Below are positions 63,143 through 64,000 of a stretch of 64,000 nucleotides of DNA, piece after piece. The notes below the pieces were generated by a model. That model ran no database searches, was not told the DNA's origin, and saw only the letters and a list, made by a program, of their open reading frames with translations. The stretch covers positions 1,860,001 through 1,924,000 of the forward strand of contig NZ_CP014579.1 of assembly GCF_001634365.1 (NCBI RefSeq). Reading direction: 5' to 3'. Source of the stretch: Paraburkholderia phytofirmans OLGA172 (GTDB taxonomy: Bacteria > Pseudomonadota > Gammaproteobacteria > Burkholderiales > Burkholderiaceae). The position numbers and the translations under genes are program-made. Position 1 is the stretch's first letter. Every line of letters begins with the position of its first letter.

Positions 63143-64000
63143 TCAGGCGCTTTCCTTCCCGGTCGCCCTCAGCGCCGCCAGCCGCGGGAACAGCTTCAGC
63201 GCATTATCGGCCAGGACCGCCCGGCTTTCGTCGCTGTTCAGCCCCGCGCCTGTCTCGACCTCATGGCGGCAAGCGACGGCTAGATCTCGGCGAAGATACG
63301 GATAGTCGGAGCCGAAAAGCACCTGGTCCATGCCGACTACAGAACGAAGCATCTGCAGGACAGCTGGCTGCCACGACACCGCCGTGTCCCAATAGAGCCT
63401 GCGAAGCGTGTCCGCAGCGGTCCCGCGCTCTTCACCACCGGGGATCACACTCATCTCGTCGACGACTGAAAAACGCGCCGCCAGATAGGGAATCGTGCCG
63501 CCGGCGTGAGAAATAATGTACTTCACGTTCGGGGTGCGTGCGAAGGTATTGCCATAGTGGAGTTGCGCCACCGCTCGCGTCGTGTCAGCAGTGAAATCGA
63601 TCAGCGTATCCGGCAGTCCAAGGCTGCGGGCGGCGGCGTCTGGGGACGACGTTGGGTGCACGAAGACGACAGCGCCGCGCCTTTCCAACTCGTCGAACAG
63701 CGGACGGAATCGCGTATCGCCGAGATAAATGCCGCGCGCATTGGAAAAAAGGACGACACCATCCAGCTTAAGAACGTCCAGAGCGTATTCCAACTCGCGC
63801 AACGCACCGTCGACATCGGGCAACGGCAGTGCCGCGTATCCGCCGAAGCGGTCGGGACGCTCCTGGATCAACTCTGCCGACAGTTCGTTCACGCGGCGGG
63901 CAAGATCGCGGGCGGCGGCATCATCGCCCATATGGACGCCTGGCGTGCTGATGGATGTAATCGCAACGTCGATCCCGGCGTCATCCATGAACGATAGCGT
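63143..64000 (-). CDS. Amidohydrolase (ACMSD-like) 5' part beyond window edge
   Basis: At least 285 residues of an amidohydrolase of the ACMSD/uracil-type branch, open to the right edge. It contains KYIISHAGGTIPYLAARFSV and the metal-binding Asp segment VLFGSDYPYLRRD, typical of TIM-barrel decarboxylases/hydrolases. An internal ATG at 63988 exists, but the family N-terminal metal-binding HxH segment is still missing, so the true start lies beyond base 64000. It may degrade a ring-cleavage intermediate of the neighbouring pathway. Confidence 0.88.
   Translation of the reverse strand, partial: TLSFMDDAGIDVAITSISTPGVHMGDDAAARDLARRVNELSAELIQERPDRFGGYAALPLPDVDGALRELEYALDVLKLDGVVLFSNARGIYLGDTRFRPLFDELERRGAVVFVHPTSSPDAAARSLGLPDTLIDFTADTTRAVAQLHYGNTFARTPNVKYIISHAGGTIPYLAARFSVVDEMSVIPGGEERGTAADTLRRLYWDTAVSWQPAVLQMLRSVVGMDQVLFGSDYPYLRRDLAVACRHEVETGAGLNSDESRAVLADNALKLFPRLAALRATGKESA

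Overview
The window (about 60% G+C) looks like a chromosome or megaplasmid segment of a Burkholderiales bacterium, most like Paraburkholderia or Caballeronia. The support is protein style: a glnK-amt operon with an Ala-rich Amt leader, a Gram-negative porin, DUF4148 proteins, many LysR regulators and a Burkholderiales-type intergenic repeat. No rRNA, tRNA or CRISPR array was seen. The assignment is inferred from the sequence alone.

Layout. (1) 1-2.6 kb: a LysR gene cut by the window edge, divergent from a crotonase-fold protein carrying all five 6-oxocamphor-hydrolase catalytic residues. (2) 2.8-4.8 kb: amt and glnK behind a clear sigma-54 promoter. (3) 5.1-26 kb: a stress and fermentation island of small stress proteins, a Spy-like protein, CsbD, CbpA-CbpM, GadC-GadB, a universal stress protein, a zinc alcohol dehydrogenase, acetate permease, acetyl-CoA synthetase, phosphoglucomutase, small lipoproteins and two nearly identical Crp/Fnr-type regulators. 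Five copies of a palindrome of the form GTACG-N4-CGTAC lie in its promoter gaps and probably define one regulon. (4) 26-32 kb: quinone oxidoreductase/LysR pair, ACT protein, a large MalT-like LuxR regulator, and a 336-bp internally deleted IS5-type element. (5) 32-41 kb: a medium-chain polyhydroxyalkanoate operon (acyl-CoA ligase, MaoC hydratase, class II PHA synthase, phasin, PhaZ depolymerase, DUF445 protein), divergent from another Crp-like regulator, then a porin.

(6) 41.5-48.5 kb: a flavin monooxygenase fused to an alpha/beta hydrolase, divergent from TetR; then an operon of acyl-CoA dehydrogenase, SDR, phosphotransferase and histidine phosphatase. (7) 48.6-56.4 kb: LysR and MarR regulators, two pirins, DoxX, DUF4148 proteins and gene remnants. 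(8) 56.8-64 kb: a catabolic operon (crotonase, VOC protein, luciferase-like monooxygenase, flavin reductase fused to an IclR effector domain, alpha/beta hydrolase), a convergent IclR gene, and an amidohydrolase running off the right edge. Similar palindromes lie before the operon and before iclR.

Working together: GadBC, acetate uptake/activation, alcohol dehydrogenase, chaperones and stress proteins suggest survival under acid, low-oxygen or fermentative stress, while the PHA operon turns fatty acids into storage polymer. The right third is modular aromatic/alicyclic/acyl-CoA catabolism. Several relics (Nramp, DUF4148, acyl-CoA ligase, TetR, MCP) show this is accessory DNA in flux.
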